Positions 28,735-38,917 of a stretch of DNA of 64,000 bases are shown here, one piece after another. Position 1 is the stretch's first letter. Each line of letters begins with the position of its first letter. The position numbers and the translations under genes were made by a program. Origin of the DNA: Streptomyces sp. P3 (lineage in GTDB: Bacteria; Actinomycetota; Actinomycetes; Streptomycetales; Streptomycetaceae); the NCBI GenBank assembly GCA_016893485.2, contig JAFEKX020000001.1, positions 558,001-622,000 of the forward strand. Direction: 5' to 3'. Below the pieces are notes generated by a model. It ran no database searches. It was not told the origin of the DNA and was given only the letters and a program-made list of their open reading frames with translations.

Positions 28735-31700
28735 GTGAGAAGACGATCGGCGACACCCCTCACCCGCTCACCGCGAAGACGCGTCACGGTCCTCGCCCTC
28801 CTCAGCACCCTGGCCGCGATGCTCGTGACCGGAACCGGAACCGGCGAAGCCTCGGCGCACGCGGCGGCCAACCACCGTACCGCGTCGGTGACTTCGGGCA
28901 ACGCACGCTTCCAGGTCCTGTCCCCGACCCTGATCCGCACGGAGTACGCGCAGGACGGAAAGTTCACCGACAGCGCGACGTTCAACGCGATCGGCCGCAC
29001 CGCGTTCTCTCCGCCCCCGTACACCTCGAGCACGTCCAACGGCTGGCTGACCATCACCACGAGCGCGCTCACCCTCAAGTACCAGGTGAATTCAGGGCCG
29101 TTCGACGCGCAGAACCTCTCCGTGCACCTCTCGGCCGGCGCGGCCGCGGTCGACGCCGACCCGTGGCACCGGCTCACCTGCGGCCTGGGCGCCCTGTGCG
29201 AGGCCGAGCAACTCGCCCACAGCGGGATCGGCGTCGCCTCCGACCACACCGGGTACACCGGCTCCGGGTTCCTCGCCGGCTTCGAGGGGACGGGCGACTC
29301 CGTGTCCGCCGACGTCAACGTGACCGCGGCGGGGACCTACACCTTCGACGCGCGCTACGCCAACTCCGTCGGCGGAGACGGTCAGAACACCGCCCGTACC
29401 CTCACCCTCTCGGTGGACGGCGGCGCGAGCCGGACCCTCAGCCTGCCGACCACCGCCAACTGGGACACCTGGGGCCTCGCGAGCAGCGCGGTCCAACTCG
29501 GCGCGGGACAGCACACGTTGACGCTGACGAGGACCGCCGCCGACTCCGGTGACGTCAACCTCGACAGTGTCGCCCTGGTGAATCAGGGCAGCGGTTTCCC
29601 GGCCACCTCCGCCACCGCGATCACGAGTTGCGGGTACGGCGTGAACTGCGAGGCCGAAGCCGATCGCGCCTCCGGCACCGCGGCGGTCGCCACCGACCAC
29701 ACCGGCTACTCCGGCAGCGGGTTCCTCGCCGAACTCAACCAGGGCGCAGGCGTGTCGACCCACGTCGTCGGCGTACCGGCCGACGGCACCTACGCGGTGC
29801 AGGTCCGCTACGCCAACGCCACCGGCCGCGACGGGCAGTACCAGACCCGTACGGCCACGGTGACCTCCGGCGGCACCACGCGGACGCTCACGCTGCCCGT
29901 CACCGGCGACTGGAACACCTGGAGCACCGCCTCCGTCCCGGTCACCCTGAAGGCCGGAGCGAACGACATCGCCATCGGCTGCCCGGACGCGGCGAGTTGT
30001 CACGTCAACCTCGACACGGTCTCCGTCACCGCCTCCAACTCCCCGGCCCCGCAGCCCCACTTGGCGCTCGGCGGCTACCGCCGCAGCCTCGACGGAGTCA
30101 ACGGCGACAACGGCGCTCCGGCCACCACGCCCGGCCTGCTCCACAAGGACGGCTGGTACCTCCTCGACGACACCACCTCCGCCCTGTACGACACCGGCAC
30201 CCACAAGGTCACCCAGCGCCCCGCACGCGGCGGAGCGCCGTACCAGGACGGGTACGTCTTCGGCTACGGCCACGACTACCAGCGGGCCCTGACCGACCTG
30301 GCGACGCTCACCGGACCGCCCGAGCTGCTTCCCCAATGGGCCTACGGCGTCTGGTACTCGGAGTACATCGACCGCACCGCCGCCGACTACGAGAACAGGA
30401 TCCTGCCCGCGTTCCGCGCCGAAGGCGTGCCTCTCGACGTCCTCGTCACCGACACGGACTTCAAGTCGCCCAACACGTGGAGCGGTTGGGAGATCGACCA
30501 GTCCAAGTTCCCCGATCCGAAGGGGTTCTTCGACTGGGCCGCCTCCCAGGGGCTGCACAACACGCTCAACATCCACCCGAGCATCCTGAGCAGCGACCCG
30601 CAGTTCGCGCAGGCCCAGGCGACCGCCAAGGGCAAGCTGCGCAAAGGTGGTTGCGCGTCGGCCGCGAGCAGCGGTGCCGGTGACTGCTACACCTTCGACT
30701 GGGGCGACCCCGACCAGCTCAAGGCGTACATGGACCTGCACCAGACCATGGACCAGCAGGGCAACGACTTCTGGTGGCTGGACTGGTGCTGCGACGACTC
30801 CCAGTCCTCGCTGCCCGGCGTGACGCCCGACGCGTGGATCAACCAGCAGTACGCCACGGACGCGGACAAGACCATCGGCCGCGGCTTCGCCGTCTCCCGT
30901 GCCTACGGCTCGCTCCAGGCGGGCGGTTACAGCGGCCAGCAGGGGCTGCCCACCGGGCCGTGGGCCGACAAGCGCACCACCGTCCACTTCACCGGCGACG
31001 CATCCTCCACCTGGGGCACCCTGAAGGCCGAGGTCGGCTACACCCCGGGCGAGGCCGCAGCCACCGGCATGTCCGCCATCAGCCATGACATCGGCGGCCA
31101 CAACGACACGACGAACCTGACCGGTTCGAGACCTACACCGCCGACGGCACGACCCACACCACGCGCAAACTCCCCGACGACATGTACGCCCGCTGGATCC
31201 AGCTCGGCACCTTCCAGCCCATCGACCGGCTGCACAGCAACCACAGCGACCGGCTGCCCTGGCAGTACGGCACGGCGGCCCGCGCCTCCGCCGACAAGTT
31301 CCTCAACCTCCGCGAGAACCTGGTGCCCTACACCTACTCGCTCGCCCAGCAGGCCAACACCACCGGCGTCCCGGTCACCCGCCCGATGTACCTGCAGTAC
31401 CCCGACGAGCCCCAGGCGTACGCCACTTCGGGCAGCGAGTACTTCTACGGACCCGACATGCTCGTCGCCCCCGTCACCACACCCGGCACCACGGCGACGA
31501 CCTCGGTGTGGTTCCCGCCCGGCACCCAGTGGACCGACTACTTCACCGGGAAGACCTACGCCGGCGGCACCACCCAGAACATCACCAACGGCCTCGACAC
31601 CATGCCGGTGTTCGTCAGAGCGGGGGCTGCCATCCCGACCCGCACGGACAACGTCACCAGCAACGACAAGGCCCCGCTGACCAAGGTCACGCTCACCGTC

Positions 31701-32032
31701 GCCGCGGGCGCCTCCGGCTCCTCCAGCCTCTACGAGGACGACGGGACCACCGGCACCGGGCGCGGCCACAGCGCCGTCACGAAGATCCGGTACCGGGAGA
31801 ACGGCACCCACCACACGGTGACGATCACCCCGCCGAAGGGAACCTTCCACGGCCAGGTCCGCAACCGGCAGTGGACCGTCTCCCTCCTCGGCGTCACCGC
31901 CCGAGCACCGTCCGGGTGGGCGGGGCCCAACTGTCCTCCCATGCCTACCACTTCGACAGTACGACCCACACCCTGACCGTCACGCTCCCGGCCCGGAGCG
32001 CCCGCACGCCGATCACCGTGACCTGCGGCTGA
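28735..32032 (+). CDS. Secreted GH31 glycosidase with two CBM35-like modules in its N-terminal part (frameshifted)
   Basis: GTG 28735 opens a basic, hydrophobic signal (RRRVTVLALLSTLAAMLVTG). The GH31 N-domain starts (RFQVLSPTLIRTEYAQDGKF), then two CBM35-like modules of about 140 residues each intervene (CEAEQLAHSGIGVASDHTGYTGSGFLA; CEAEADRASGTAAVATDHTGYSGSGFLA), and the GH31 part resumes (HLALGGYRRSLDG). The catalytic Asp lies in DFWWLDWCCDDSQ (about residue 683) and the acid/base region is SHDIGGHND (about 784). Shifts near 31125 and 31900 precede the terminal beta domains. About 1099 residues. It is probably an extracellular alpha-glucosidase or alpha-xylosidase type enzyme; specificity cannot be read here. 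Confidence 0.82.
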
Positions 32033-32071
32033 CCGATCCGAACCAACTCCCTGGCCCAGTGGGCAAGGCGT

Positions 32072-32106
32072 CGAACCCCGGCGAGTCCGTCTCGCGCCGG
32101 GGTTCG
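32072..32106 (+). terminator. Terminator hairpin after the GH31 gene
   Basis: CGAACCCCGGCG (32072-32083) pairs exactly with 32095-32106 across an 11-base loop, 39 bases after the GH31 stop, followed by a T-containing tail. The convergent monooxygenase gene ends just beyond, so it may serve both strands. Confidence 0.65.
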
Positions 32107-32153
32107 GCTTCGTTCGTCCAGCGGACGCACTCGGCCTGCTCAACTGCCCTGTC

Positions 32154-33748
32154 TCAGGACTGCGTTGAGGTTCCCGTCAGGCTCTCCGGCGCCGGGTCCC
32201 CGCACCCTGAAGCCGAGTCTGAACTCCCCGGCCCGGGAAGGGGACTTGGCCGATCACGCCCTCCGGGCTCGCCCAGCGCCAGGCGCCTCAGCAGCGTGGG
32301 GGTCAGCCGTCGGTACGCCGCCGGATCGACCGGGCCGAGCCAATGGGCCGCGCGGATCAGCGGGTTGATGTTGAGGTCGAGGTCGCCGAGGACTTCGTCG
32401 GCGTTGTGCATGGAGAACGGGATGATCTTGGTGCCGCGACAGTGGTGCGTGTCGGTGGCGATGTCCATGAAGGCCAGTTGGCCGACGACAGCGCGGGTCA
32501 TGGTCTCGGTGTCGGGGTCGTCACCGCGCCGGCGAGGTCGGCGGCGATCCACAGGGCGGCGAGCTCGGCGTTGAGGGGGCTGAAGAAGGAGGAGTTGTAG
32601 CCGTTGAAGTACAGGCCGGGGATGCCGAGGGGCAGGATCTGGCGGTAGAGCATGAAGTTGCCGCGCTCGTCGAGCAGTTGCTCGCGGACCTTCTCCGGCA
32701 GGAACGGGACGCCCTGGGTGAAGCCCGTGGCGCAGACCACCAGGTCCGCGGGCAGGACGGTGCCGTCGGACAGACGGGCGGCGGGTTTGCCGTCCACGAC
32801 GAGGAGTTGCTCGATGGTGCGGTCGCGGCGGACGGTGATGGCGCCCGCGGTGACGGCCTCGAAGAAGCCCTCGGTCGCGAGGCCGATGGCGCCGCGCACG
32901 ATGTCCTCCATCGCTCCCTCGGGCACCAGATCGAGCCGCTTCAGGCCGAGTTGGCGTATCGACACGGTACCGATGGAGTTGATCATCCGGCGGCGCAGGC
33001 CGTTGCCGGGACCGTGCAGAAAGCGTTCGAAGCCCCGGGGACGGATGTAGCGGAACAGGCCCTCGCCGAGCCGGGTGAGCAGCAGCATCTTGAAGTTGAG
33101 CCGGCCGCCGATCCTCCGCGGGACCTTCCACAGGAGTTGGCGTGCGATCACGTCCGTGCGGGCGGCGACGGCACTGATCGGCACGGCCACATCACAGGCC
33201 GACTTGCCGTAGCCGACGACGAGGACGCTCCGGTCGCGCGCCTGCTCGGCGTCATGGAACTCCGTACCCGCGCACACCTGTCCACCGGCCTCGGTGAACT
33301 CCGCCAGGCCGTCGAAGGCCGGTAGGGCCGGTTCGCAGAACACTCCGTTGGCGACGACGAGTCGGTCGTAGACCTGCGTGGTGCGGGTGCCTGTCGTGTC
33401 GCGGTACTCGACGCTCCAGGTGCCGTCGGTGGTCGGACTGGCCGCGATCACCTCGGTGTTGAGGCGCAGCATGGGTTCGAGGTCGAAGTGGGCGGTGTAG
33501 TCGGCGAGGTAGGACTGGATCTGGGTGCCGTCGGGCCACTCCGGGAAGTGGGCGGGCATGGGGAAGTCGGAGAAGGAGTACTGCGCCTTCGGGCTCTGGG
33601 TGGTGACGCCGGGGTAGCGGCGGGTGCGGCTCCAGACGCCGCCGACGTCCGGGGTCTTGTCGAACACGTCCGTCCGGTGTCCGGCCTGGGTGAGCACCTT
33701 CGCGGTGACCAGGCCCGCGACACCGGCGCCGATGATGGCGATCCTCAT
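32154..33748 (-). CDS. Flavin-containing monooxygenase (FMO/Baeyer-Villiger type)
   Basis: ATG 33748 starts with an FAD dinucleotide-binding motif (IAIIGAGVAGLVTAKVLTQAG). Then come TPDVGGVWSRTRRYPGV (GGxW typical of class B flavin monooxygenases), a second Rossmann motif for NADPH (SVLVVGYGKSACDVAVP) and an ATG-type segment (LVVCATGFTQGVPFLP). A frame change near 32525 near the end gives TMTRAVVGQLAFMDIATDT and a Pro-rich tail. About 531 residues. The gene follows a cupin gene with one base between them. The family inserts one oxygen into ketones or aromatics, and context points to an aromatic-acid or phenolic substrate. Confidence 0.83.
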
Positions 33749-33749
33749 G

Positions 33750-34214
33750 TCAGGCGACCTCGGGCGGCAGTTGGAGCTCGATGCCGAAGTCGGCCATGAT
33801 CTTCTTCATCAGGCCGATGTCCTTCGGGCCCGGCGGCATGTCCGCGAGCGTCTGGTAGTAGGCCTCGAGACCGGCGGGCGAGACGACGGAGATGACGCGC
33901 GACTCCTCCTGGTAGGGGTTGCGGAAGGCGTGGACCACGTCGCGCGGCAGGTAGAGGTAGTCGCCGTGTTCGAGGACGAAGTCCTCGCCGCCGAGGTGCA
34001 CGTCGAGCCGTCCGGCCAGGCAGATGAAGGACTCGTCCTCCCGGGTGTGCAGGTGCGGCGGCGGCCCGTCGGTCTTGGGCGGGACCGTGTACTCGAAGAG
34101 CGAATACGCGTCGCGCGTCGCCGCACCGTCCGCCTTGAGGGTGATGCCCAGCCCGATCGCCGCGATCTGGTGTCCTTCGCGGGAGGGCAGCATGTAGCCA
34201 CCGCCTAGAGTCAC
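33750..34214 (-). CDS. Cupin-fold protein in the aromatic catabolic locus
   Basis: GTG 34214 is chosen for the GGAAGGAG site 6 bases upstream, giving 154 residues. The cupin motifs are HLHTREDESFICLAGRLDVHLGG and GDYLYLPRDVVHAFRN with the usual His/Glu metal ligands. The end, MKKIMADFGIELQLPPEVA, is helical. It could be a dioxygenase or an isomerase of a pathway intermediate. It sits between the IclR regulator and the monooxygenase on the same strand. Confidence 0.78.
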   Translation of the reverse strand: MTLGGGYMLPSREGHQIAAIGLGITLKADGAATRDAYSLFEYTVPPKTDGPPPHLHTREDESFICLAGRLDVHLGGEDFVLEHGDYLYLPRDVVHAFRNPYQEESRVISVVSPAGLEAYYQTLADMPPGPKDIGLMKKIMADFGIELQLPPEVA

Positions 34215-34331
34215 CGTCGTCTCCTTCCGGTCGCCACCGCGGCCGGGCCGGCCGCGGCGCTGGTCCGCTGCGCTCAGCGTCGGTTCGGCGCGGTCGGCGC
34301 GCAATCAGACGTCCCACCGGGTGGGACGATT

Positions 34332-35116
34332 TCACCGCCGGGCGCTGTAGGCGCGCGAGGCCGCGGCGGCGGCGAGCCGTACGGCGGGTCCGGCCCGGTC
34401 GGCGCGGACCAGGGCCGTGGGCCCGGTCACGGACAGGGCCGCGGCGACCTCACCGGACGGGCCGAAGATCGGCGCGGCGACGCAGCTCACGCCGATGTTG
34501 CCCTCCTCGCGCTCGACCGCCCAGCCCTGGCCGGCACGGCGGTCAGCTCCCGGATCACGGCTTCCTTGCTGGTCAGCGTGCGCGGGGTACGCGCTGGCAG
34601 TCCGGCCTCGAGTACGGCGTCGATGGTCGCGGTCTCGCTGTAGGCGAGGATGGCCCGGCCCAGTGCCGAGCAGTACGCCGGGATGATTCCGCCGACCTGG
34701 GAGAGCATCGGCATGGGGCGGTGACCGGTGATCTTCTCGACGACCAGGATCTGCGCGCCCTCCAGGACGCCGAGCTGCACGGTGGTCCTGGTCGCGCTGT
34801 GCAGGTCCTGAAGGTACGGCAGCACGGCCTCGCGCAGTTCGAGCCGGATCGGCGCGAGGCTCGCGATCTCGAACAGCCGGTTGCCGATCCGGTAGTGGCC
34901 CTTGGGTTTGTCCAGCCAGCCGAGCCGGATCATGCGCTCGGCGGTGCGGTGCGTGGTCGAGCGGGGCAGTCCGCAGCGGGCGACGAGTGCGGAGAGGGTC
35001 AGTTCGCGGTGTGCCGCGTCGAAGGCGCCGAGGATCGCCGCCGCGCGTTCGAGACCCCTGGTCTCGCCCGTGCCGTCCCGCGCAGTGGGACTCGTCCCTT
35101 GTTCACCGGGGGTCAT
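34332..35116 (-). CDS. IclR-family regulator of the aromatic catabolic locus (frameshifted)
   Basis: ATG 35116 leads to the winged HTH (LERAAAILGAFDAAHRELTLSALVARCGLPRSTTHRTAERM), then the effector-binding domain (LQDLHSATRTTVQLGVLEGAQILVVEKITG, IPAYCSALGRAILAYS). A shift near 34535 joins the end (NIGVSCVAAPIFGPSGEVAAALSVTGP) and a stop at 34332. About 260 residues. IclR proteins often control aromatic degradation genes as activator or repressor. It is divergent from the SDR operon and shares its intergenic region, which has repeated elements. Confidence 0.8.
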
Positions 35117-35141
35117 GCCGGTCACGCTAAGGCTGCCCCGA

Positions 35142-35221
35142 CCGACGGACAACCCGGCCGCCGTACCAGGGGAGCGCTCGGCCGCAGCTGTCGCTCCCCC
35201 GCGGCCCCCTGCCGACGGACA
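35142..35221. promoter_or_regulatory. Repeats in the divergent IclR/SDR promoter region
   Basis: CCGACGGACA occurs at 35142-35151 and again at 35212-35221, exactly 70 bases apart. Between them GGGGAGCG (35169-35176) and CGCTCCCC (35192-35199) form an inverted repeat with 15 bases between. These are candidate binding sites for the IclR regulator. Evidence is position and symmetry only. Confidence 0.4.
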
Positions 35222-35250
35222 TCGGGCGGACTCAGGAGGATGCCAGCATC

Positions 35251-36034
35251 ATGCGGACAGCATTGGTCGGCGGCGGCGCGAGCGGTATCGGCCACGCGGT
35301 CGCCGGGCGCCTGGCGGGTTCGGGCGACCGGGTGGTGATCACCGGCCGCCACGCCGACACCCTCGAAGCGGCGGCCGTGCAGCTCAGCGGCGACACCGTG
35401 GGGACGGCGCTCCGCGCGAAGTGCACGCTCTGGTCAGCGACATGACCGACCCGGCCTCGGCCGCGGCGGCGATGGAGGAGGTCGGGCAGCGCTACGGCGG
35501 CCTCGACGTCCTCGTGCTCAACGCAGGCGGTCCACCCCCGGCGGAATCCTCGACCTCGACGACACCCACTGGCGGGAGGCGTCCGAACTGCTGCTGCTCG
35601 GCCCGCTCCGCCTGGCGCGGCTGGCGCTGCCCGGCATGGCGAAGCGGGGCTTCGGACGCGTGGTGTTCGTGACGTCCACCGCGGTACGCCAGCCGCAGCC
35701 GGACCTGGCCGCGTCCGTGGTGCTGCGCTCCGCGGTGACGGCCGCGGCCAAGCTGCTCTCCCGCGAGTGCGCGGCCCAGGGCGTGACCGTCAACTGCGTT
35801 GCCCCGGGCGCCACTTCGACCGAGCGGCGGACGCGGATCCTGGCCAACCGGGCCCGTGCCGCACGCCTCGACCTCGACGAGATCGACGCGCGGGACCTCG
35901 CGCACATCCCGGCCGGGCGTGCCGCGCGCCCGGCGGAGATCGCGGCGGCCGTTGCATTCCTGGCCTCGGACGACGCGGCATACATCAACGGGACCGTACT
36001 CACGGTCGACGGCGGACGGACGGAGACGATCTGA
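35251..36034 (+). CDS. Short-chain dehydrogenase/reductase lacking the usual Tyr-x-x-x-Lys (frameshifted)
   Basis: ATG 35251 follows AGGAGG. The cofactor motif is ALVGGGASGIGHAVAGRLAG. Shifts near 35415 and 35535 join HALVSDMTDPASAAAAMEEVG, LDVLVLNAGGPPP and DLDDTHWREASELLLLGPLRLARLALPGM. Where classical members have Ser...YxxxK this one reads FVTSTAVRQPQPDLAASVVLRSAV, with no Tyr, as in a known FabG-like subgroup. The end (AYINGTVLTVDGGRTETI) is standard. It begins a five-gene operon with overlapping stops and starts. Probable role: NAD(P)-linked step on a ring or side-chain alcohol; a non-catalytic role is possible. Confidence 0.8.
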
Positions 36035-36537
36035 TGACGGCATCGGGACCCCGCTTCACCATGGCCGACTTCCTCGGCTCGATCCAGGGCACCGTGCGGC
36101 CCGGCGAGGCGAGGCCGGTCGTCGTGCACGCCGACCAGCTCGCGCCGCTGCCGGCCGACCAGGTGCACAACCCGACGGTGCTGGCGATCGCCGGACTGCT
36201 GCCGACGGCCACCTTCGAGCTGTTCCGGCAGACGATCCCGGCGGGTCTCAGCTCGGACATGCAGCGCCACCACCACGAGACGGTGCACTTCGTCATCAGC
36301 GGCAGCGGTCACAGCGAGATCGAGGACGACACCGAACCCTGGGCCACCGGCGACTTCATCTACACCCCGCCCTGGACCTGGCACCGCCACTACAACGATT
36401 CACCGACCGAGCCCGTCGAGTTCCTCACCATCGAGAACTCCCGTCTGCTGAACCTGCTGGGCGTCGGACGGCGGCAGAGCGCGGGCCTGGTCACGGTCGC
36501 CGAGGCCCGCGCACGCTTCAAGGAGGAGCACGCATGA
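36034..36537 (+). CDS. Cupin protein 2
   Basis: ATG 36034 overlaps the SDR stop by one base. An intact 167-residue frame with cupin motifs QRHHHETVHFVISGSGHSEIEDD and GDFIYTPPWTWHRHYND. The His-rich first motif suggests metal binding, so a dioxygenase or isomerase role is possible. It lies inside the aromatic operon and overlaps the next start. Confidence 0.8.
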   Translation: MTASGPRFTMADFLGSIQGTVRPGEARPVVVHADQLAPLPADQVHNPTVLAIAGLLPTATFELFRQTIPAGLSSDMQRHHHETVHFVISGSGHSEIEDDTEPWATGDFIYTPPWTWHRHYNDSPTEPVEFLTIENSRLLNLLGVGRRQSAGLVTVAEARARFKEEHA

Positions 36538-37412
36538 GCCCGTTGCCCGCCCACATCGGCATCTGGGGCGAACTCTCCGGCGTACCGCACGAGTTGAGCT
36601 TCGTCGACGTCGCCGGCGTCCGCACCCGGGTGCTGCGTGCGGGGTCCGGCCCCGACCTGGTCCTGCTGCACGGCACCGGCGGACATCTGGAGGCGTACGC
36701 CCGGGACATCGCCGGGCTGGCCGCCGACTTCCGTGTCACCGCCTACGACATGGTCGGCCACGGCTGGTCCGACCTGCCGGACCAGCCGTACACGATCGAC
36801 GTGCTCTCGGCTCATCTCCTGGGCCTGATGGACGAGTTGGGGATCGGTTCGGCGCATCTGTCCGGCGAGTCGCTCGGCGGCTGGGTGACCGCATGGACGG
36901 CGGCGCACCACCCCGAGCGCGTCGAGCGGCTCGTGCTCAACACACCCGGAAACATCGCCAACAAGCCGGAGGTGATGGTCCGGATGCGCGACAGCACCCT
37001 GGCCGCCGTCCGGGACCCGAGCGACGAAACCGTGCGCCGCCGGGTCGAGTTCCTCTTCCACGACACCTCGATGGTCACCGACGAGCTGGTGAACCTGCGC
37101 CGCGCGGTCTACGGCCGCCCCGGCTTCCTGCGCGCGATCGAGAACACGCTGGTGCTCCAAGACCCCGAGATCCGCAAGGAGTTCGCCTGGGACCCGGAAT
37201 GGGTCGGCCGCGTCACCGCGCCCACCCTCCTCCTGTGGACCGACCACGACCCGACCGGCGGACTCGACGAGGCGGCCATGCTCCAGAGCTGGCTGCCCGA
37301 CGCCCGCCTGCACGTCATCGAGGACGCGGGCCACTGGCCGCAGTGGGAGAAGCCCGGCCAATTCCTGCGCGCCCACCGCGACTTCCTCCTGCTCGGCAAG
37401 GACCCGGTATGA
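36534..37412 (+). CDS. Alpha/beta hydrolase, meta-cleavage-product hydrolase type
   Basis: ATG 36534 overlaps the preceding TGA (ATGA). Intact, 292 residues. The nucleophile elbow is HLSGESLGGWVT, the oxyanion region VLLHGTGGHLEAYARD, the acid region LLLWTDHDPTGGLDE and the catalytic His EDAGHWPQWEKP. This matches MhpC/BphD-type C-C hydrolases that split ring-opened dienoates. The extradiol dioxygenase gene follows at once, which supports that role. Confidence 0.84.
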   Translation: MSPLPAHIGIWGELSGVPHELSFVDVAGVRTRVLRAGSGPDLVLLHGTGGHLEAYARDIAGLAADFRVTAYDMVGHGWSDLPDQPYTIDVLSAHLLGLMDELGIGSAHLSGESLGGWVTAWTAAHHPERVERLVLNTPGNIANKPEVMVRMRDSTLAAVRDPSDETVRRRVEFLFHDTSMVTDELVNLRRAVYGRPGFLRAIENTLVLQDPEIRKEFAWDPEWVGRVTAPTLLLWTDHDPTGGLDEAAMLQSWLPDARLHVIEDAGHWPQWEKPGQFLRAHRDFLLLGKDPV

Positions 37413-38344
37413 GCGAGATCATCGGCCTGGTCGCCATGTCCCACTCCCCGTTCGCGACCCTGCTGCCGCCCGACGGCCCCGAACAGCCCGGCGGCCGGTT
37501 CCTCGCCGAGGCGGCCCGGCTCTCCCGGACGGTCGCCCGGCTCGCGCCCGACGCGGTCGTGGTGATCGGCCCCGACCACTTCCACGCGAACTTCTACGAC
37601 GCGATGCCGCCGTTCCTCATCGGCGTCGAACACGCCGTGGGATTCGGCGACTTCGGCAGCCGGCCGGGCCCGCTGCCCGTCGCCCGCGACCTTGCCTGGT
37701 CCGCCTACGACGGCCTCACCCGCGCGGGCTTCGACCTGTCGCTGTCGTACGCGCTGACCGTCGACCACGGACTCGTGCAGAGCTACGAGATGGTCTGCGG
37801 CGGCACCGACATCCCGATGGTCCCGCTCGTCGTCAACACCGCCGCACCCCCGCTGCCGACCATGGAACGCTGCATCGCCTACGGCCGTGCGCTCGGCGAC
37901 GCCCTGCGCGGCAGCGAGGGCGCCGGCCGGGTGCTGATCGTCGCGAGCGGCGGGCTGTCGCACTGGCTGCCCAGCAACGACCCGCGTGATCCGGCGATGG
38001 CCGAGGACCGGCGGCACTCGGTGATCCACGGCCGGGAGGACGCCCGCGCGTTCGCGGCAGCGCGCGAGCCGCGGGTCCGGGCCATGGGCGGCGACCCGCA
38101 CGCGCATGTCAACAGCGCGTGGGACCGCTGGTTCCTCAAGCAACTGGGCACCGGGGAGTCCGAGCCGGTCGCGGCCCTCGGCGACGCGGGCCTGGAGGAG
38201 CAGGCCGGCAGCGGCGGCCACGAGATCCGCACCTGGCTGATCGGGCAGGCGGCCGTCCGGGCGCCCCTGGTGTGGACCGCGTACGAGCCGGTGCCGGAAT
38301 GGATCACCGGTATGGGTCTCGGGGCGACGTTCGAGGTGAACTGA
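37409..38344 (+). CDS. mhpB: Extradiol ring-cleavage dioxygenase, MhpB/LigB type
   Basis: ATG 37409 overlaps the hydrolase stop (ATGA). Intact, 311 residues. The LigB-superfamily pattern is seen: MSHSPFATLLPP near the start, VVIGPDHFHANFYDAMPPFLIG, DHGLVQSYEM, and SGGLSHWLPSNDPRDP with ligand and catalytic His residues. It resembles 2,3-dihydroxyphenylpropionate 1,2-dioxygenase, which opens a catechol ring beside the hydroxyls using Fe(II). With the C-C hydrolase it makes a meta-cleavage pair. The true catechol is unknown. Confidence 0.85.
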   Translation: MSEIIGLVAMSHSPFATLLPPDGPEQPGGRFLAEAARLSRTVARLAPDAVVVIGPDHFHANFYDAMPPFLIGVEHAVGFGDFGSRPGPLPVARDLAWSAYDGLTRAGFDLSLSYALTVDHGLVQSYEMVCGGTDIPMVPLVVNTAAPPLPTMERCIAYGRALGDALRGSEGAGRVLIVASGGLSHWLPSNDPRDPAMAEDRRHSVIHGREDARAFAAAREPRVRAMGGDPHAHVNSAWDRWFLKQLGTGESEPVAALGDAGLEEQAGSGGHEIRTWLIGQAAVRAPLVWTAYEPVPEWITGMGLGATFEVN

Positions 38345-38433
38345 CCTGCCAGGGACGGCTATTGTCCTGCCCGAACACCGCCCGAGCACTGCTCGCATCG
38401 CGCTCGCATCGCGCTCGAACAGAAGGAATCCGT

Positions 38434-38784
38434 GTGACCGCGTTCCTCGACCACCTCCAGAAGGCGATCTCGGCCCACGACATCGAGGCACTGGTCGCCT
38501 GCTTCACGGAGGACTACCGCTGCGACATGCCGACCCATCCGGCGCGCGGTTTCGTGGGCCGGGACGTCGTCCGCGCGAACTGGACCGGTCTCTTCGCCCG
38601 GGTGCCGGACATCGAGGCGCGCGTCCTGCGGTCCGTCGAGGACGGCAAGGTGGTGTGGAGCGAGTGGGAGATGACCGGCACGGCCGTCGACGGCACACCC
38701 TTCCTGGTGCGGGGCGTGGTCGTCGCGCGCACCGTCGGCGACCTCGCCGCGCAGGCGGACTTCTACCTGGAGCCGGTCGCCTAG
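38434..38784 (+). CDS. SnoaL-like (NTF2-fold) protein
   Basis: GTG 38434 is chosen after AGAAGGA. An intact 116-residue frame reading FLDHLQKAISAHDIEALVACFTEDYRCDMPTHPARGFVGRD, typical of SnoaL-like polyketide cyclase or isomerase folds. It closes the catabolic operon after an 89-base gap. The family covers many small enzymes and binding proteins, so only a supporting role can be proposed. Confidence 0.72.
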   Translation: MTAFLDHLQKAISAHDIEALVACFTEDYRCDMPTHPARGFVGRDVVRANWTGLFARVPDIEARVLRSVEDGKVVWSEWEMTGTAVDGTPFLVRGVVVARTVGDLAAQADFYLEPVA

Positions 38785-38831
38785 GACCGGTCAGCCGAAG
38801 CGTTTCGCCCCTTCCGTCACAGGAAGCTTCC

Positions 38832-38856
38832 GATCGAATCGTTGCTTATTTCGATC
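38832..38856. promoter_or_regulatory. Inverted repeat GATCGAA-N11-TTCGATC in an AT-rich promoter region
   Basis: Arms 38832-38838 and 38850-38856 are exact complements. The region 38820-38895 is far more AT-rich than its surroundings and lies 62 bases before the NTPase gene. It is probably that gene's promoter with an operator. Confidence 0.45.
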
Positions 38857-38917
38857 AGTTACGACCGTTTTGGTTGAGAGGGTTTAGCCCCACGCGCGGG
38901 CCGTGCAGGATGGGACC

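Noticed and set aside
29092..31101. Minus-strand open frame of 669 codons within the GH31 gene
   Set aside because: Antisense of a conserved catalytic barrel; low-complexity translation.
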